From: Dyella mobilis
GTDB taxonomy: Bacteria; Pseudomonadota; Gammaproteobacteria; Xanthomonadales; Rhodanobacteraceae
Assembly: GCF_016904945.1 (NCBI RefSeq)
Contig: NZ_JADIKF010000040.1
Location: forward strand, 372,001-436,000
Length of the DNA stretch: 64,000 nt
Reading direction: 5' to 3'
Part shown: one piece after another, positions 63,264 through 64,000 of the stretch
Layout: every line of letters starts with the position of its first letter
Position numbering within the stretch: position 1 is the first letter of the stretch
Program-made: the position numbers and the translations under genes
The notes under the pieces: model-generated
What the model was told of the DNA's origin: nothing
Database searches by the model: none
What the model saw: only the letters and a program-made list of their open reading frames with translations

Positions 63264-63685
63264 GAGCTATCGACTTCACCCTCGACCCGCGTCTCGAAGC
63301 GGACACGCAGCACGTCACCTCACTGCCGCTGTGCGAAGTGCTGCTGATGAACGACGCCAGGTATGCGTGGTTGATTCTCGTGCCGCGCCGTATCGGCCTG
63401 GTGGAAATACTGGACCTGCCCATGGCAGCACAGCAGACCTTGTGGCAGGAAATCAACATTGCCGCCTCGGCGCTGCGCCAAGTGGCTTCCTGCGACAAGC
63501 TCAACATCGGCGCGCTGGGGAATATCGTGCGGCAATTGCACGTGCACGTGATCGCGCGCAAAGAGGGCGATGCCGCGTGGCCCGGCCCCGTGTGGGGGCA
63601 CGGGCGTGCAGAGCCTTACACGCAGGCCGAACTGCAGTCGCTGGTAGCGCTACTGCAGCACCAACTGGCTGCACACGCGGCCTGA
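63260..63685 (+). CDS. HIT-family nucleotide-binding protein
   Basis: The GTG at 63260 overlaps the preceding stop; 141 aa. The HIT motif reads NIVRQLHVHVIARKEGD: the first His of HxHxH is Gln92, with His94 and His96 kept, as in the known proteobacterial QLHVHV subgroup. The WPGPVWGHG tail is also typical of it. Members of the superfamily hydrolyse or transfer nucleoside monophosphates; this subgroup has no fixed substrate. Confidence 0.9.
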   Translation: MRAIDFTLDPRLEADTQHVTSLPLCEVLLMNDARYAWLILVPRRIGLVEILDLPMAAQQTLWQEINIAASALRQVASCDKLNIGALGNIVRQLHVHVIARKEGDAAWPGPVWGHGRAEPYTQAELQSLVALLQHQLAAHAA

Positions 63686-63690
63686 AGGCA

Positions 63691-63720
63691 AAAAAACGCC
63701 CGCATGGTGCGGGCGTTTGA
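63691..63720. terminator. Bidirectional intrinsic terminator
   Basis: AAACGCCCGCA (63694-63704) pairs with TGCGGGCGTTT (63708-63718), loop TGG. An A tract on the left gives T on the minus strand, and TTT follows on the plus strand, so it can end both the HIT gene and the minus-strand gene beyond. Confidence 0.88.
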
Positions 63721-63740
63721 TACGTGACGCGAAATCCGGA

Positions 63741-64000
63741 TCAGTGCCCGGACTGCGATTGGTCGCCGCCAGCGGCACCATAAGGCGTGCCGGCAGCATC
63801 CTTATTGGTGTCGCTGCTGGTGCCGGTGGCAGGTGCGTGATAGTCCTCCAGCGCACGTGCCTTGGTCTCCACCGGATTGATGCGCGCCAGCTTGCCGCCA
63901 TCGTCATAGTAGGCAACGAAGCCGTAATCGAGCTGCAGACGCGCCATGTACTGCAAATGCTGCTTGCGGATCTTGGAATCGTCGCTGGGTACCAGCAGCA
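63741..64000 (-). CDS. C-terminal end of an unidentified protein (cut by window end)
   Basis: About 86 residues are in frame, continuing past the right edge. The visible part reads LLVPSDDSKIRKQHLQYMA, then LDYGFVAYYDDGGKLARINP, and ends in a Gly/Ser/Thr-rich tail. I do not recognise the family, and start and domains lie outside the window. A terminator follows its stop. Confidence 0.65.
   Translation of the reverse strand, partial: LLVPSDDSKIRKQHLQYMARLQLDYGFVAYYDDGGKLARINPVETKARALEDYHAPATGTSSDTNKDAAGTPYGAAGGDQSQSGH

Overview
The window is chromosomal DNA of high GC content from a gammaproteobacterium, most likely of the order Xanthomonadales (Rhodanobacteraceae-type, e.g. Dyella/Frateuria/Rhodanobacter relatives). 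This rests on protein character and gene order: purF-cvpA-SPOR-folC, asd-fimV-truA-trpF, prmB/aroC, an H-NS protein of the short Xanthomonadales kind, and many Xanthomonadaceae-like secreted hydrolases. Coding density is high, genes sit on both strands, and ATGA/GTGA start-stop overlaps are frequent. I see no rRNA, tRNA, CRISPR array, transposase, integrase or phage gene.

Layout. 0-4.3 kb: a MocR/PdxR-type regulator faces a three-gene secreted/outer-membrane set (DUF1579-like protein, outer-membrane barrel, secreted methyltransferase-like protein). 4.3-10.7 kb, minus strand: ferritin-like DUF455 protein, then the conserved purF, cvpA, SPOR, folC block, a tiny membrane protein and a slipin. 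10.7-15.2 kb: NfeD (partner of the slipin) and a copper-type P-ATPase with its MerR regulator behind a MerR-type promoter. 15.3-25.2 kb: class III aminotransferase plus CMD-family protein, ClC transporter with CBS domains, ABC exporter, large MscS channel, AraC-type regulator and VOC protein. 25.2-31.7 kb: DUF3761 protein, a secreted esterase, a secreted class-C-beta-lactamase-like hydrolase, a compact barnase / barstar / S4-domain operon, a lipoprotein MsrA and a small hypothetical.

31.8-36.3 kb is an iron/siderophore uptake operon (two small membrane proteins, PepSY reductase-like protein, TonB-dependent receptor) behind a perfect 7-1-7 Fur box overlapping a promoter. 36.4-40.7 kb: secreted YncE-like beta-propeller directly behind a long inverted repeat, a QseBC/PmrAB-like two-component pair, and an NADPH quinone reductase-like enzyme. 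40.7-44.4 kb is the least ordinary stretch: a small AT-hook-like protein, a MASE1 sensor with a degenerate kinase end, a secreted protein with four 17-residue cysteine repeats, an AT-rich gap and an H-NS protein.

44.5-53.8 kb, minus strand, is core: asd, small coiled-coil protein, fimV, truA, trpF; then a 2-hydroxyacid dehydrogenase, aroC, a GNAT enzyme and prmB. 53.8-64 kb: cupin, psd, small hypothetical, mltD, greB, sulfotransferase, DUF3025 protein, rimO, an AT-richer lipoprotein, an NTF2-like protein, dienelactone hydrolase, HIT protein, and the C-terminal end of an unrecognised protein cut by the window edge.

Start codons were chosen from ribosome-binding sites, signal peptides and overlaps, so several genes are shorter than their maximal open frames. 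Family names come from reading motifs by eye; no database search was run.
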